Below the pieces are notes generated by a model that did not search any database, was not told the origin of the DNA, and worked only from the letters and a program-made list of their open reading frames with translations. This document shows positions 39,008 through 48,543 of a stretch of DNA of 64,000 bases, piece by piece (positions within the stretch are counted from its first letter, which is position 1; the number at the start of each line of letters is the position of its first letter). The position numbers were made by a program, and so were the translations under genes. Source of the stretch: Phenylobacterium sp. NIBR 498073 (GTDB lineage Bacteria; Pseudomonadota; Alphaproteobacteria; Caulobacterales; Caulobacteraceae); NCBI RefSeq assembly GCF_027286305.1, contig NZ_CP114599.1, positions 2,294,001 through 2,358,000 on the forward strand. The letters are read 5' to 3'.

Positions 39008-41122
39008 TCAGTCCATTAGCTGCTGGCTGAGATAGGTGTATTCGAGCGCCTGGCGCTTGGCGGTCTCGTTGAGGTTGGCGGCGGCGGCGTGACCGCCGTC
39101 GATGTTCTCGTAGTAGAGGTAGTCGTAGCCGAGCTCCTTGAGCCGGGCGGCGGCCTTGCGGGCGTGGGCCGGATGCACGCGGTCGTCCTTGGTCGAGGTT
39201 TCAAGGAACACCCGCGGATAGGGCTGGCCCTTAGCCAGCTTCTGATAGGGCGAGTAGGTGTCGATCACCTTGCGCTCTTCCGGATTGGCCGGGTCGCCGT
39301 ATTCCCCGACCCACGAAGCGCCGGCCCCGATGTGGGTGTAGCCGATCATGTCGAACAGCGGCACCTGGATGACGACGGCCTTGTAGAGCTCCGGCCGTTG
39401 GGTCAGGGCCACGCCCATAAGCAGTCCGCCGTTCGAGCCGCCCATGATGCCGAGCTTGGCCGGGCTGGTGACCTTGCGGGCGATCAGGTCCTCGGAGACG
39501 GCGAAGAAGTCGTCATAGACCCGCTGGCGGTTGAGCTTCAGGCCGGCCTCGTGCCAGCGCGGTCCGAACTCGCCGCCGCCGCGGATATTGGCGATCGCAT
39601 AGGCGCCGCCGCGCTCCAGCCAGAGTTTGCCGACGGTGGCCGCGTAGCTGGGCGTCTGCGAGACCTGGAAGCCGCCGTAGGCATAGAGCAGGGTGGGCGT
39701 GCGGCCGTCGAGCTTCATGTCCTTCGCCCGCACCAGGAAGTAGGGGACCTTGGTCCCGTCCTTCGAGGCGGCCCAGTGCTGCTCGACCACCTGTTTGGAG
39801 GCGTCGAAGCGGGCCGGCAGCGTGCGGAGGGTTTCGCGCGATCCGCTGGCGGCGTCCGCAAGCAGCTGGGTGGATGGCGTGAGGAAGCCCGCGACCTGAA
39901 GGATCAACCGGTCGTCCCGGTCGGACGCCGATGCGATGCCGACCGAGACGTCGGCGGGGAGGTCGAGCTTGGTCGAGGTCCAGCCCTTGGCGTCGTGGCG
40001 GAAGCTGAGCACGCCGCCTTTGACGTTGTCGTAGAGCGCGACGACCAGACGGTTGCGGGTCGTGGCCACCTGCTCGACCGATTGGCTGTCGGTCGGACGT
40101 AGGACCAGCGTCGCCTTGGCGTTTGCGGCGTCGGTCTTGAGGGCCGCGAGGTCGAGGGCCATGACGTCGCCCGAGCGGCCCGATTGCGCGGCCCAGGCCT
40201 CTTCCAGCGTCAGCAGCATCTGACCGTCCAGCAAGCCCTGGATCGATGAGCGCAGAGGCAGCGGCAGACGGGTCGCGCCGCCTTGGCCGATCAGGTGATG
40301 CTCGGCGTTGAAGGTGTCGAGCGGACGGTGGGCGATCAGGGCCTGAAGCTTGCCGTCGGCGTCGCGCAGCGCGATCGGGCTAACGCCGTAACCGCCGTCG
40401 TCGGACGTGCCGCGAAACACCTCGCGGGCGTCGGCCAGCGCCTGGCCGCGCTTCAGCAGCTTGATGACATAGGGATAGCCGGAGGTCGTGACCTCGCCCT
40501 TGGTCCATTCGGTGGCGACGGCCAGGGTGTCGGCGTCGACCCAGCTCACGCGGTGCTTGCCCTCGGGCAGCAGGAAACCGCCCTTCACGAACGTACCGGT
40601 CTGGATGTCGAACTCGCGGACTTCGACGGCGTCCTTGCCGCCGTCGGACAGGGAGATCAGGCAAAGGCGGTCATCGGGCGCCAGGCAGTCGGCGCCCTTA
40701 TAGACCCAGTTCTTGCCCTCGGCCTTGGCCAGGGCGTCGATGTCCAGGATGGTGCGCCACTCCGGCTGGCCGGTCCGGTAGCTGTCGAGGGTGGTCGAAC
40801 GCAGCACGCCGCGGACGTGTTCGGCATCCTGCCAGAAGTTGCGGAGCGTGGCGTCGCCGGCGAAGCCGACGGGGGTGATCCGGTCCTTGGCCGTCGCGAT
40901 GGCCAGGGCGTCCTCATAGAGCTTGGCGTAGCGCGGATCGTTCTGAAGCTGCGGCAGCGAGCGCTCGTTCTCGGCCTTGGCGAAGGCCATGGCGCGGGCG
41001 CCCTCGATCTCCTCCATGTAGACGTACGGATCGCTTGGATCGGGCAGGGCGGCGGCGGGAAACGCGGTCATGCCGCCCAAGATGGCGCCGGCCGCCAGTT
41101 TTCCAAGGAATTGGATACGCAT
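39008..41122 (-). CDS. Prolyl oligopeptidase family serine peptidase (S9A)
   Basis: Exported peptidase of 704 aa that should cleave short peptides after proline. It has a signal peptide (about 1-25, LAAGAILGGMTAFPAAALP), then the start of the prolyl oligopeptidase propeller with DPYVYMEEIEGARAMAF (about 29-45), and a seven-bladed beta-propeller to about 415. The alpha/beta-hydrolase domain follows. The catalytic triad is Ser in GGSNGG (about residue 560), Asp in TKDDRVHP (about 645) and His in IDGGHAAA (about 677). Probably periplasmic. Single gene, divergent from the thioesterase. Confidence 0.94.
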   Translation of the reverse strand: MRIQFLGKLAAGAILGGMTAFPAAALPDPSDPYVYMEEIEGARAMAFAKAENERSLPQLQNDPRYAKLYEDALAIATAKDRITPVGFAGDATLRNFWQDAEHVRGVLRSTTLDSYRTGQPEWRTILDIDALAKAEGKNWVYKGADCLAPDDRLCLISLSDGGKDAVEVREFDIQTGTFVKGGFLLPEGKHRVSWVDADTLAVATEWTKGEVTTSGYPYVIKLLKRGQALADAREVFRGTSDDGGYGVSPIALRDADGKLQALIAHRPLDTFNAEHHLIGQGGATRLPLPLRSSIQGLLDGQMLLTLEEAWAAQSGRSGDVMALDLAALKTDAANAKATLVLRPTDSQSVEQVATTRNRLVVALYDNVKGGVLSFRHDAKGWTSTKLDLPADVSVGIASASDRDDRLILQVAGFLTPSTQLLADAASGSRETLRTLPARFDASKQVVEQHWAASKDGTKVPYFLVRAKDMKLDGRTPTLLYAYGGFQVSQTPSYAATVGKLWLERGGAYAIANIRGGGEFGPRWHEAGLKLNRQRVYDDFFAVSEDLIARKVTSPAKLGIMGGSNGGLLMGVALTQRPELYKAVVIQVPLFDMIGYTHIGAGASWVGEYGDPANPEERKVIDTYSPYQKLAKGQPYPRVFLETSTKDDRVHPAHARKAAARLKELGYDYLYYENIDGGHAAAANLNETAKRQALEYTYLSQQLMD

Positions 41123-41298
41123 CTAGGAACCGCCTCTCGAAGTGATCGTGCCACGGCCGAGCTTAGGGCAGTCCGTTTGCGGCGCGCAAATGCGCGGCGC
41201 TGGAAGGATTTTCGCTGGAAGGCGCCCGGGCGGGCAAGGCGTTCCAATCTCGCCCGCAACCTAGGCCGCCCAACGGGAATCCGTCATGGTCCCGCGCC

Positions 41299-42096
41299 AT
41301 GACGAACGAACCCTTTTTCAAACGGGACGGTCAATATTTCGTCCCAACCCCCGCCGGCCGCGGTCCCTGGAATCCCAACTCTCTCCATGGACGGGTCATC
41401 ATTGGTCTTCTCGGCTTCGTGCTCGAGCAGAAGCATGGCGATGCGGAATTCATCCCCGCCCGCCTGACCGTCGACATGTACAAGCTGCCGGGCTTCGATC
41501 CAATCGAGGTCACCACCAAGGTGGTGCGTGAGAGCGGCCGCATACGTGTGATCGACGCCGAGTTCATCTCGGGCGGCGTCAGCATGGCGCGCGCCACCTG
41601 CCAGTTCCTGAAGCGGACCGAGAATTCGGAAGGCAACGTCTGGAAGCCCGGCAACTGGAGCGTCCCGTCGCCGCTGGAAATCCCTGAGCCCGAGAACCGC
41701 GGCGGCATGGGCGGCATGTGGGCCTCGCGGCCGATCAGCGGCGGCTTCGCCACCGCCGAGCAGCGCCGCACCTGGATGAGCGAAGTGCGCGACATCGTCG
41801 AGGGCGAGCCGCTGACCCCGTTCCAGCGCGTGGCGGTGGCCTGCGACTTCGTCAGCCCGCTGACCCACGTCGGCGACCAGGGCCTAGGCTATATCAACTC
41901 GGACGTGACGCTCTATCTGCACAAACTGCCGGACACCGAGTGGGTGGGCTTCGAGAGCGTCTATCACGGCGCCGATGACGGCGTGGCCGTAGGCGACGCC
42001 CGGGTCTACGACGAGAGCGGCCCGATCGGCGTCGCGTCGTGCACGGCTTTGGCCCAGCGCCGCTTGCCGCCGCCGCCGCCGCCCAAACCGTCCTAG
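41299..42096 (+). CDS. Acyl-CoA thioesterase-like protein (tandem hotdog fold)
   Basis: A 265-aa protein with two hotdog-fold halves of the TesB-like thioesterase superfamily. The N-terminal half includes HGRVIIGLLGFVLEQKHGD, and the C-terminal half FVSPLTHVGDQGLGYINSDV and VGFESVYHGADDGVAVGDAR. Usual substrates are acyl-CoA thioesters; the specificity here is unknown. No ribosome-binding site is evident before the ATG at 41299. The Pro-rich C-terminus (LPPPPPPKPS) is unstructured. The ABC transporter genes begin 35 nt downstream and may be cotranscribed. Confidence 0.87.
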   Translation: MTNEPFFKRDGQYFVPTPAGRGPWNPNSLHGRVIIGLLGFVLEQKHGDAEFIPARLTVDMYKLPGFDPIEVTTKVVRESGRIRVIDAEFISGGVSMARATCQFLKRTENSEGNVWKPGNWSVPSPLEIPEPENRGGMGGMWASRPISGGFATAEQRRTWMSEVRDIVEGEPLTPFQRVAVACDFVSPLTHVGDQGLGYINSDVTLYLHKLPDTEWVGFESVYHGADDGVAVGDARVYDESGPIGVASCTALAQRRLPPPPPPKPS

Positions 42097-42131
42097 CTGC
42101 AGAGGGCGCGGTTCAGGCTAGGATGAGGCCG

Positions 42132-42812
42132 ATGACCGCGCCCGTTCTGCAGATTTCGGATCTCGCCAAGTCGGTTCCCGGCGGCCGTGTGCTGTTCGAG
42201 GGGCTGAACCTGCGCCTGGCGGCCGGCGAGTTCGTGGCGATCATGGGCGAGTCCGGGGTCGGCAAGTCGACTCTGCTGAACCTGATCGCCGGCCTCGACC
42301 AGGCCGATGCAGGCGTCATCGCCATCGACGGCGTGGACCTGGCCGGTCTGGACGACGACGCCCGCACCCTGCTGCGGCGGGACCGCGTCGGCTTTGTCTT
42401 CCAGGCGTTCCATATCCTGCCGCACCTGACCCTGGGCCAGAACGTGGCCCTGCCGCTGGCGCTGCAGGGGCAGGGCGGTGATCGCGCCTTGGAGCATGCT
42501 GATCGGATGCTGGCGGCCGTAGGGCTGGCCGGTCGCGGCGGCGACTATCCGCGCCAGCTGTCGGGCGGTGAAATGCAGCGCGTGGCGATCGCCCGCGCCC
42601 TGATACATCGGCCAGGCCTGCTGCTGGCCGACGAGCCGACCGGCAATCTCGATCCGGAGACCGCCAACCGGGTGTTGCAGGTGTTCTCCGAGGAGGTGCG
42701 GCGGTCCGGCGCCGCCGTGGTGCTGGTCACTCATTCCGAGGTCGCGGCCGCGGCGGCCGACCGCACGCTCATCCTGGGACGGGACGGCCTTGTCGAACGC
42801 CCGCGCGCCTGA
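42132..42812 (+). CDS. ABC transporter ATP-binding protein (MacB/LolD type)
   Basis: A 226-aa ATPase subunit. Walker A is GESGVGKST (about residues 37-45), the Q-loop [12 protein letters not shown], the signature [15 protein letters not shown] and Walker [13 protein letters not shown]; the H-loop is VTHS. The family energises FtsX-type permeases for lipoprotein, peptide or lipid handling. I chose the ATG at 42132, which GATGAGG precedes; an ATG at 42123 is in frame. The 3' end overlaps the permease start by 23 nt, so the two form one transporter. Confidence 0.94.
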   Translation: MTAPVLQISDLAKSVPGGRVLFEGLNLRLAAGEFVAIMGESGVGKSTLLNLIAGLDQADAGVIAIDGVDLAGLDDDARTLLRRDRVGFVFQAFHILPHLTLGQNVALPLALQGQGGDRALEHADRMLAAVGLAGRGGDYPRQLSGGEMQRVAIARALIHRPGLLLADEPTGNLDPETANRVLQVFSEEVRRSGAAVVLVTHSEVAAAAADRTLILGRDGLVERPRA

Positions 42813-45357
42813 GCAGCGGGGGCTGGCCGCCCGCTGGATGATCCTGGGCGAGTGGCGGGCCCATCCGATGCGGGTGGTCACCGCCGCGGTCGCCATCGCC
42901 GTCGGCGTCGCGTTGGGCCTGGCGGTGCACCTCGTCAACGCCTCGGCGCTCAGCGAATTCTCAAAGGCGGTCAGCGCCGTCAATGGCGAGGCCGAACTGC
43001 AGGTGCGCTCGACGACGGCGCGCGGCTTCGCCGAGGGGCTCTATCCTGAACTCTCTCGGATAGACGATGTCGCGGCGGTGAGCCCGGTCGTCGAGTTGGA
43101 GGCCGGGACGGACCGGCCGGGCGAGACGCTCACGGTCCTCGGCCTGGATGTTCTGCGCGCCGCTTATGTCACTCCGAGCCTGATCGGCCGGCCGTTGGCG
43201 GCCGAGGCGAGCGAGGCGCGCGGCCCGACCATGGAGGCGGCCTTCGACGAACGGGCGGTCTTCCTTTCGCCGGCAGCGCTGCAGGGCCGGGCGGTCGGCC
43301 AGGAGATTGAGCTCAGCGCCGGCGGGCGGAGCGCGGTGTTCAAGGTCGCGGGCGCGCTTCCAGGCGTGGGAGACGAGCGGAAGGTGGCGGTGCTCGACAT
43401 CGCCGCCGCGCAGTGGAAGCTGGGCGCCCTCGGCCGGCTGCAGCGGCTCGACCTCAAGCTCGCCCGCGGCGCGGACGTGGCCCGCGTAGCCGAGCGCCTG
43501 CGGGCGGTGCTGCCGAATGACGCCCAACTGCTCACCCAGGCCAGCGAGGCGCGGCGCAGCGACAGCCTCAGTCGGGCATATCGCGTCAATCTGGATGTGC
43601 TGGCGCTGATGGCGCTGCTGACCGGCGGCTTTCTTGTCTACTCGGCGCAGTCGCTCTCGGTCGCCCGGCGGCGCCCGCAGTTCGCCCTGTTGCGGGTGCT
43701 GGGCGTGCGCCGCCGGGCCCTACTCGCCCAGGTGATGGCCGAGGGCGTCGTCGTCGGCCTGGCCGGAGGCGTGGTCGGGATCGGGCTCGGCGTCGCGCTC
43801 GCGAACGGCGCGCTGGCCTTGCTCGGCGGTGATCTCGGCGGCGGCTATTTTGGGGAGGCCACGCCGCAACTCGCATTCTCTCCCGGGCCGGCCCTGCTGT
43901 TCCTGGCGCTCGGCCTGGCGACGGCGATCGTCGGCAGCCTGGCGCCGGCGCACGAAGCGGCCCGCGCCCAGCCGGCGGTGGCGCTCAAGAACGCTGGCGA
44001 CGCGGTAGATCCGCGGGCGACGCCTGCGATCTGGCCGTCGATCCTGCTGCTCTCGGCAGGCGCCGGGGCCGCCTTCGGGCCGGCGATCGGCGGCGTGCCG
44101 CTGCTCGGCTATGCCTCAATGGCGCTGTTGCTGGCGGGCGGCGTGGCGGCGATGCCGTGGCTGGCGCGGGGGCTGCTGTGGGGTCTGAAGGGCCGATCGT
44201 TCGGGAGCATCGCGCCGGAGCTTGCGGTCAAGCGGCTCTGGGGGGCGCCGTCGCAGGCCGCGGTGGCGCTCTGCGGCGTGGTGGCCAGCACCAGCCTGAT
44301 GGTGGCGATGGCGGTGATGGTTTCCAGCTTCCGAGGTTCAGTCGAGGACTGGCTGGCGCAAGTGCTGCCGGCCGACCTCTACCTGCGGATCGAGGCGGCC
44401 GGGACGGGCGGAGGGTTCGATCCGCAGGACCAGGCGCGGCTGGCGGCCACCCCAGGGGTCGCCCGAATCGCGTTCATGCGCACCACGACCTTGCGGATGA
44501 GCGCGGACGCGCCGCCGCTGGCGTTGATCGCGCGGCCTGAGGGCGGCCTGGACGCCGGCGCGCCGCCGATGATCGGTCGCACGGAGGCCGCCCCGGCGGG
44601 GACGATCCCCCTCTATGTCTCGGAGCCGGCGGCCTGGCTCTATGGCTGGAAAGTCGGTCAGCGCATCGGGCTGCCGATCGCTGGCGCGCCGCCGCAGGGG
44701 TTTTTCGTGACCGGCGTCTGGCGCGACTATGCCCGGCAGCACGGGGCCGTGACGCTGGAGAGCCATGACTACACGGCGCTGACCGGCGATCGCTCGCGCA
44801 GCGAGGCCTCGGTCACGCTTGCGCCCGGCGCCGATCGCAAGGCGGTGGCCGCGCGGTTGGAGGCCAATGTCCCGCAGCGCCTGGCCGGTCGCGTCACCGT
44901 GGCCGAGCCCCGGGCCCTGCGCGACATGGCTCTGCGGCTGTTCGACCGCAGCTTCGCGGTCACCTACGCCCTGGAGGCGATCGCGATCGTGGTCGGCCTG
45001 GCGGGGGTGGCGGCGACGGTCTCGGCCCAGACCCTGGCGCGGACCAAGGAGTTCGGGATGTTGCGGCACCTGGGCGTCACCCGTCGCCAGATCATCGCCA
45101 TGCTGGCGACCGAGGGCGCGCTGCTGGGCGCGGTCGGGGGACTGGCGGGGATCGGGCTGGGGCTGATCATGAGTCAGGTGCTGATCCATGTGGTGAACCC
45201 CCAGTCGTTCCACTGGACGATGGAGACGCGATTGCCATGGGGGCTGCTCGCCGGCGTTGCGGCCGCGCTTGTCGCCTCGGCGGCCGGCACGGCGCTGCTG
45301 GCGGGTCGACGAGCGGTGTCGGCGGACGCGGTGCGCGCCGTGCGGGAGGACTGGTGA
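42790..45357 (+). CDS. ABC transporter permease, double FtsX domain
   Basis: An 855-aa inner-membrane permease with the ten-helix layout of large FtsX-type proteins: a first helix (about 33-55), a periplasmic domain (to about 255), an FtsX domain (about 258-385), a middle pair of helices (about 405-460), a second periplasmic domain (about 505-715) and a C-terminal FtsX domain (about 725-850, ending TALLAGRRAVSADAVRAVRE). The start is TTG at 42790 inside the ATPase gene; the first ATG (42838) is 16 codons later. It is coupled to the AttH-like gene by a 1-nt overlap (TGATG). Confidence 0.9.
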   Translation: MSNARAPEQRGLAARWMILGEWRAHPMRVVTAAVAIAVGVALGLAVHLVNASALSEFSKAVSAVNGEAELQVRSTTARGFAEGLYPELSRIDDVAAVSPVVELEAGTDRPGETLTVLGLDVLRAAYVTPSLIGRPLAAEASEARGPTMEAAFDERAVFLSPAALQGRAVGQEIELSAGGRSAVFKVAGALPGVGDERKVAVLDIAAAQWKLGALGRLQRLDLKLARGADVARVAERLRAVLPNDAQLLTQASEARRSDSLSRAYRVNLDVLALMALLTGGFLVYSAQSLSVARRRPQFALLRVLGVRRRALLAQVMAEGVVVGLAGGVVGIGLGVALANGALALLGGDLGGGYFGEATPQLAFSPGPALLFLALGLATAIVGSLAPAHEAARAQPAVALKNAGDAVDPRATPAIWPSILLLSAGAGAAFGPAIGGVPLLGYASMALLLAGGVAAMPWLARGLLWGLKGRSFGSIAPELAVKRLWGAPSQAAVALCGVVASTSLMVAMAVMVSSFRGSVEDWLAQVLPADLYLRIEAAGTGGGFDPQDQARLAATPGVARIAFMRTTTLRMSADAPPLALIARPEGGLDAGAPPMIGRTEAAPAGTIPLYVSEPAAWLYGWKVGQRIGLPIAGAPPQGFFVTGVWRDYARQHGAVTLESHDYTALTGDRSRSEASVTLAPGADRKAVAARLEANVPQRLAGRVTVAEPRALRDMALRLFDRSFAVTYALEAIAIVVGLAGVAATVSAQTLARTKEFGMLRHLGVTRRQIIAMLATEGALLGAVGGLAGIGLGLIMSQVLIHVVNPQSFHWTMETRLPWGLLAGVAAALVASAAGTALLAGRRAVSADAVRAVREDW

Positions 45358-46430
45358 TGCGGCGCATGCTGCTCGCATGGCTGGCGCTGCTGGTCGCCTG
45401 GGCCGCGCCCGCGCTCGCCCAGGCGCCGGGCTACTCGGTCGTGCGGCCAGGCCTCGTCCTGAAGTTCCCCAGCGATCATGGCGCGCATCCAGGATTCCGG
45501 ACCGAGTGGTGGTACGTGACGGGTTGGCTGAAGACGGAGAGCGGCGAGGACCTCGGATTTCAAGTGACCTTCTTCCGCTCGCGGCCGCCGGGCGCGAGCG
45601 ACAATCCCAGCGCCTTCGCCCCGCGGCAGATCTTGTTCGCCCATGCGGCGATCTCCGACCCGGCCGTCGGTAAGCTGATGCACGGCCAGCGCATCGCCAG
45701 GGCCGGGTTCGGGCTGGCGGAAGCGCAGGTAGGCGACACGGACCTGGTGATCGACGACTGGCGGCTGCGACGCGGCGCTGATGGGCGCTTTGCGACCAAG
45801 GCGGCCGGCGAGGGCTTCACGCTCGACCTGACCTTCACCCCGACCCAGTCGGTGCTGCTGCAGGGCGAAGCCGGGTTCAGCCGCAAGGGGCCGCTGGCGA
45901 GCCAGGCGAGCTACTACTACAGCCTGCCGCAGCTGAAGGCGTCCGGAACGGTGCGGCGCGGCGGCAAGGCGGTAAAGGTCACAGGCACGGCCTGGCTGGA
46001 CCGCGAATGGTCGTCGACCTTGCTCGATCCGTCGGCCGTCGGCTGGGACTGGGTCGGCCTGAACCTCGACGACGGCGGGGCGCTGATGGCGTTTCAGGTG
46101 CGCGACGCGGCCGGCAAGGCGTTGTGGTCCGGCGGATCGCTGCGGGGCGCCGATGGCCGCACGGTGCGGTTCGCGCCCTCGCAGGTGCGGTTCACGACGC
46201 AGCGGAACTGGCGCTCGCCGCGCACTGGCGCGGTCTATCCGATCGAGCGGACGCTCACCGTGCAAACGCCCGGCGGGGCCAGACGCTGGACGCTCAAGCC
46301 GTTGTTCGATGACCAGGAGCTGGACAGCCGCGCCTCCGGCGGCCCCGTCTACTGGGAAGGGGCCGTGCGAAGCCAGGATGGGCGCGGCTATCTGGAGCTG
46401 ACCGGCTATGTCAGCCCGATGAAGCTCTAG
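45357..46430 (+). CDS. AttH/CrtC-like lipocalin-domain protein, exported
   Basis: A 357-aa protein with a signal peptide (MRRMLLAWLALLVAWAAPALAQ) and a two-part beta-rich fold of the AttH/carotenoid 1,2-hydratase superfamily. Characteristic residues are FRTEWWYVTGWL in the N-terminal half and TAWLDREWSS with GWDWVGLNLDDGGALMAFQV in the C-terminal half. No other carotenoid gene is present, so a hydratase role is not supported. In many proteobacteria this gene follows an ABC ATPase and FtsX permease, as here, which suggests it binds or modifies the transporter's lipid-like substrate in the periplasm. Convergent with the dehydrogenase (4-nt overlap). Confidence 0.88.
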   Translation: MRRMLLAWLALLVAWAAPALAQAPGYSVVRPGLVLKFPSDHGAHPGFRTEWWYVTGWLKTESGEDLGFQVTFFRSRPPGASDNPSAFAPRQILFAHAAISDPAVGKLMHGQRIARAGFGLAEAQVGDTDLVIDDWRLRRGADGRFATKAAGEGFTLDLTFTPTQSVLLQGEAGFSRKGPLASQASYYYSLPQLKASGTVRRGGKAVKVTGTAWLDREWSSTLLDPSAVGWDWVGLNLDDGGALMAFQVRDAAGKALWSGGSLRGADGRTVRFAPSQVRFTTQRNWRSPRTGAVYPIERTLTVQTPGGARRWTLKPLFDDQELDSRASGGPVYWEGAVRSQDGRGYLELTGYVSPMKL

Positions 46431-47503
46431 GGCTGGACCAGGATTTTCACATGGGCCTCGGGATCGCCGAGATCCTTGAAGGCTTGGGCGACGCCGTCGA
46501 GGCCGACCGTGCCGGTGACGACGTTGCTGACGTCGATCCGACCTTCGGCGATGTCATGCAGAGTCGCGGCGAACTCCTCGGGCGAATAGCCGAACACGAA
46601 GGTCAGCTCGATCTCCTTGGTGATGGCGATGGCCGGCTCGATGCGGTCGCTCTCCATGCAGACGCCGGCGACGACGATTTGCGAGCCGGCGGGCGAGGCC
46701 TCGATCAGGCTCTGCAGCACGCCGGGCGAGCCGACGCACTCGAACACCACGGGGCGGCCGAAGCTGCCGCCCATCATGCGGACCATGTTCTGGGCGGCGC
46801 GGGCGGTGGGAACGCCGAAGCCTTCCCAGCGGGCGTGCGGGCTTTCTACCGCCGGGTCGATGACGACGTCGGCGCCCAGCATCTCGGCGGCCGCGCGGCG
46901 GCGGGGCGAGAAGTCGGCGGCGATGACCGGGCCATGCCCCTTGGCCTTCAGGCCGGCGATGACCGCCAGGCCGACTGGCCCGCAGCCGACCACCAGGGCG
47001 ACGCTGTTGGGATCGAGGCGGGCCTTGGCGACGGCGTGCGCGCCGACGGCGAAGGGCTCGGTGAGCGCTGCCTTGTCGGTGGGCAGGCCGTTAGGGACCG
47101 GCAGCAGCAGGGCTTCGGATAGGATCATCCGCTCCGCGAAGCCGCCGGGCAGGTTGTTCGAAAAGCCGAGCATCTCGACGCCGCCGACCGGGGTCAGGGT
47201 GGCCGGGATCGAGACGACCCGCGTGCCGGCCTTCAGCGCGCCCGTCGTGCCCGGGCCATGCTCGAGAATCTCGGCGCAGAACTCGTGACCGAACACGGTG
47301 TCGGCGGTCGGGTCGAAGCCATCGCCCATGCCGCCGGCGCGGCGGGTCAGGTCGATCATGTGCTCCATGTGATGCAGCGCGTGCAGGTCGGAGCCGCAGA
47401 TTCCGCAGGCGAGAGTGCGCACTAGCACCTGGCCTTGATCGGGCTTCAGCTCGGCGATCTCGTCGCAGACCAGTTGCTTGTTCCGCCGGATCACAGCGCG
47501 CAT
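46427..47503 (-). CDS. Zinc-type alcohol dehydrogenase family protein (MDR)
   Basis: Medium-chain dehydrogenase of 358 aa, start ATG at 47503 with GGGAGGA upstream. The catalytic zinc site is supported by Cys36 (CGICGSDLH) and His73/Glu74 (FGHEF). The usual four-Cys structural zinc loop is absent and replaced by SIPATLTPVGGVEMLG, so only one zinc is expected. The nucleotide site is VVGCGPVGLAVIAGLKAKG (about 173-191). Substrate unknown. It stands alone on the minus strand, divergent from fabD with a 94-nt gap. Confidence 0.91.
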   Translation of the reverse strand: MRAVIRRNKQLVCDEIAELKPDQGQVLVRTLACGICGSDLHALHHMEHMIDLTRRAGGMGDGFDPTADTVFGHEFCAEILEHGPGTTGALKAGTRVVSIPATLTPVGGVEMLGFSNNLPGGFAERMILSEALLLPVPNGLPTDKAALTEPFAVGAHAVAKARLDPNSVALVVGCGPVGLAVIAGLKAKGHGPVIAADFSPRRRAAAEMLGADVVIDPAVESPHARWEGFGVPTARAAQNMVRMMGGSFGRPVVFECVGSPGVLQSLIEASPAGSQIVVAGVCMESDRIEPAIAITKEIELTFVFGYSPEEFAATLHDIAEGRIDVSNVVTGTVGLDGVAQAFKDLGDPEAHVKILVQP

Positions 47504-47597
47504 GACGTCCTCCCGTTTCTCGATCGCCGCCTTGCCGGGGCTTGGCTTATCCCCTAACCCTCCCGGCTCGGAATCGTAAGTGCGTGGGAGACGCGCA

Positions 47598-48542
47598 ATG
47601 AGCCTCGCCTTCATTTTTCCTGGCCAAGGCAGCCAAGCTGTCGGGATGGGCGCGGACCTCGCCGAGGCGTTCGCCTCAGCCCGTGAGGTCTTCCAGGAAG
47701 TCGACGACGCCCTGGGCCAGAAGCTGTTCGCGCTGATGCGCGAGGGTCCGGAAGGCGACCTGACCCTGACCGAGAACGCCCAGCCGGCCCTGATGGCCGT
47801 GTCGCTGGCGGTCACCCGGACCCTGGAGAAGGAATTCGGCGTCGGCATCGAGAAGGCCGCCTTCGTGGCCGGCCACTCGCTGGGCGAATATTCGGCCCTG
47901 GCGGCCGCCGGCGCGATCAGCCTGGCCGACACGGCGCGGCTGCTGAAATTGCGCGGCCAGGCCATGCAGCGGGCCGTGCCGGTGGGCGCGGGCGCGATGG
48001 CCTCGCTGATCGGCCCGAAGACCGACGTGGCCCTGGCCGAAGCCGCCGCCGAGGCCGGCTCGAAGGTCGGCGTCTGCGTCGTGGCCAACGACAACAACAA
48101 CGGCAACGTGGTGATCTCCGGCGACAAGGCCGCCGTCGACATGGCCATTGAGAAGGCCAAGGAGTTGGGCGCGCGGGCCATCCCGCTGAACGTCTCGGCG
48201 CCCTTCCACTGCCCGCTGATGCAGCCGGCCGCCGACGAGATGGCCCAGGCCCTGGCCAGCGCCACGATCATCGCGCCGCGCGCGCCGGTCGTGGCCAACG
48301 TCACCGCTCGCCCGACCCTGGACCCCGAGGAGATCCGCCGGCTGCTGGTCGAGCAGGTCACCGGCCGCGTGCGCTGGCGCGAAAGCATGATCTGGCTGGC
48401 CGGGGAGGGCGGGGTGACCCGCTTCGCCGAGGCCGGCGCCGGCAAGGTGCTGTCGGGCATGGCCAAGCGCATCGCCCCGGACGCCGAGGCGACCCCGCTC
48501 AACACGCCCGCCGACCTTGAAGCCTTTGCGAAGGGACTCTGA
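47598..48542 (+). CDS. fabD: Malonyl-CoA:ACP transacylase FabD
   Basis: Loads malonyl groups onto acyl carrier protein for fatty-acid synthesis. 314 aa from the ATG at 47598 with GGGAGA upstream; a GTG at 47580 is less likely. The active-site serine is Ser94 in GHSLGEYSAL, the catalytic His about residue 204 in VSAPFHCPLM, and the oxyanion motif FPGQGSQ is at residues 7-13. First gene of a fab cluster; fabG starts 1 nt after its stop. Confidence 0.97.
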   Translation: MSLAFIFPGQGSQAVGMGADLAEAFASAREVFQEVDDALGQKLFALMREGPEGDLTLTENAQPALMAVSLAVTRTLEKEFGVGIEKAAFVAGHSLGEYSALAAAGAISLADTARLLKLRGQAMQRAVPVGAGAMASLIGPKTDVALAEAAAEAGSKVGVCVVANDNNNGNVVISGDKAAVDMAIEKAKELGARAIPLNVSAPFHCPLMQPAADEMAQALASATIIAPRAPVVANVTARPTLDPEEIRRLLVEQVTGRVRWRESMIWLAGEGGVTRFAEAGAGKVLSGMAKRIAPDAEATPLNTPADLEAFAKGL

Positions 48543-48543
48543 G

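Noticed and set aside
42790..46430. Carotenoid biosynthesis locus
   Set aside because: The AttH-like protein shares a fold with carotenoid 1,2-hydratase, but no phytoene synthase, desaturase or cyclase genes are present and it is coupled to an ABC exporter instead.
46427..48505. A long minus-strand frame joining the dehydrogenase to sequence opposite fabD
   Set aside because: The dehydrogenase has a clear start and ribosome site at 47503. The upstream extension runs antisense to fabD, which has all active-site motifs.
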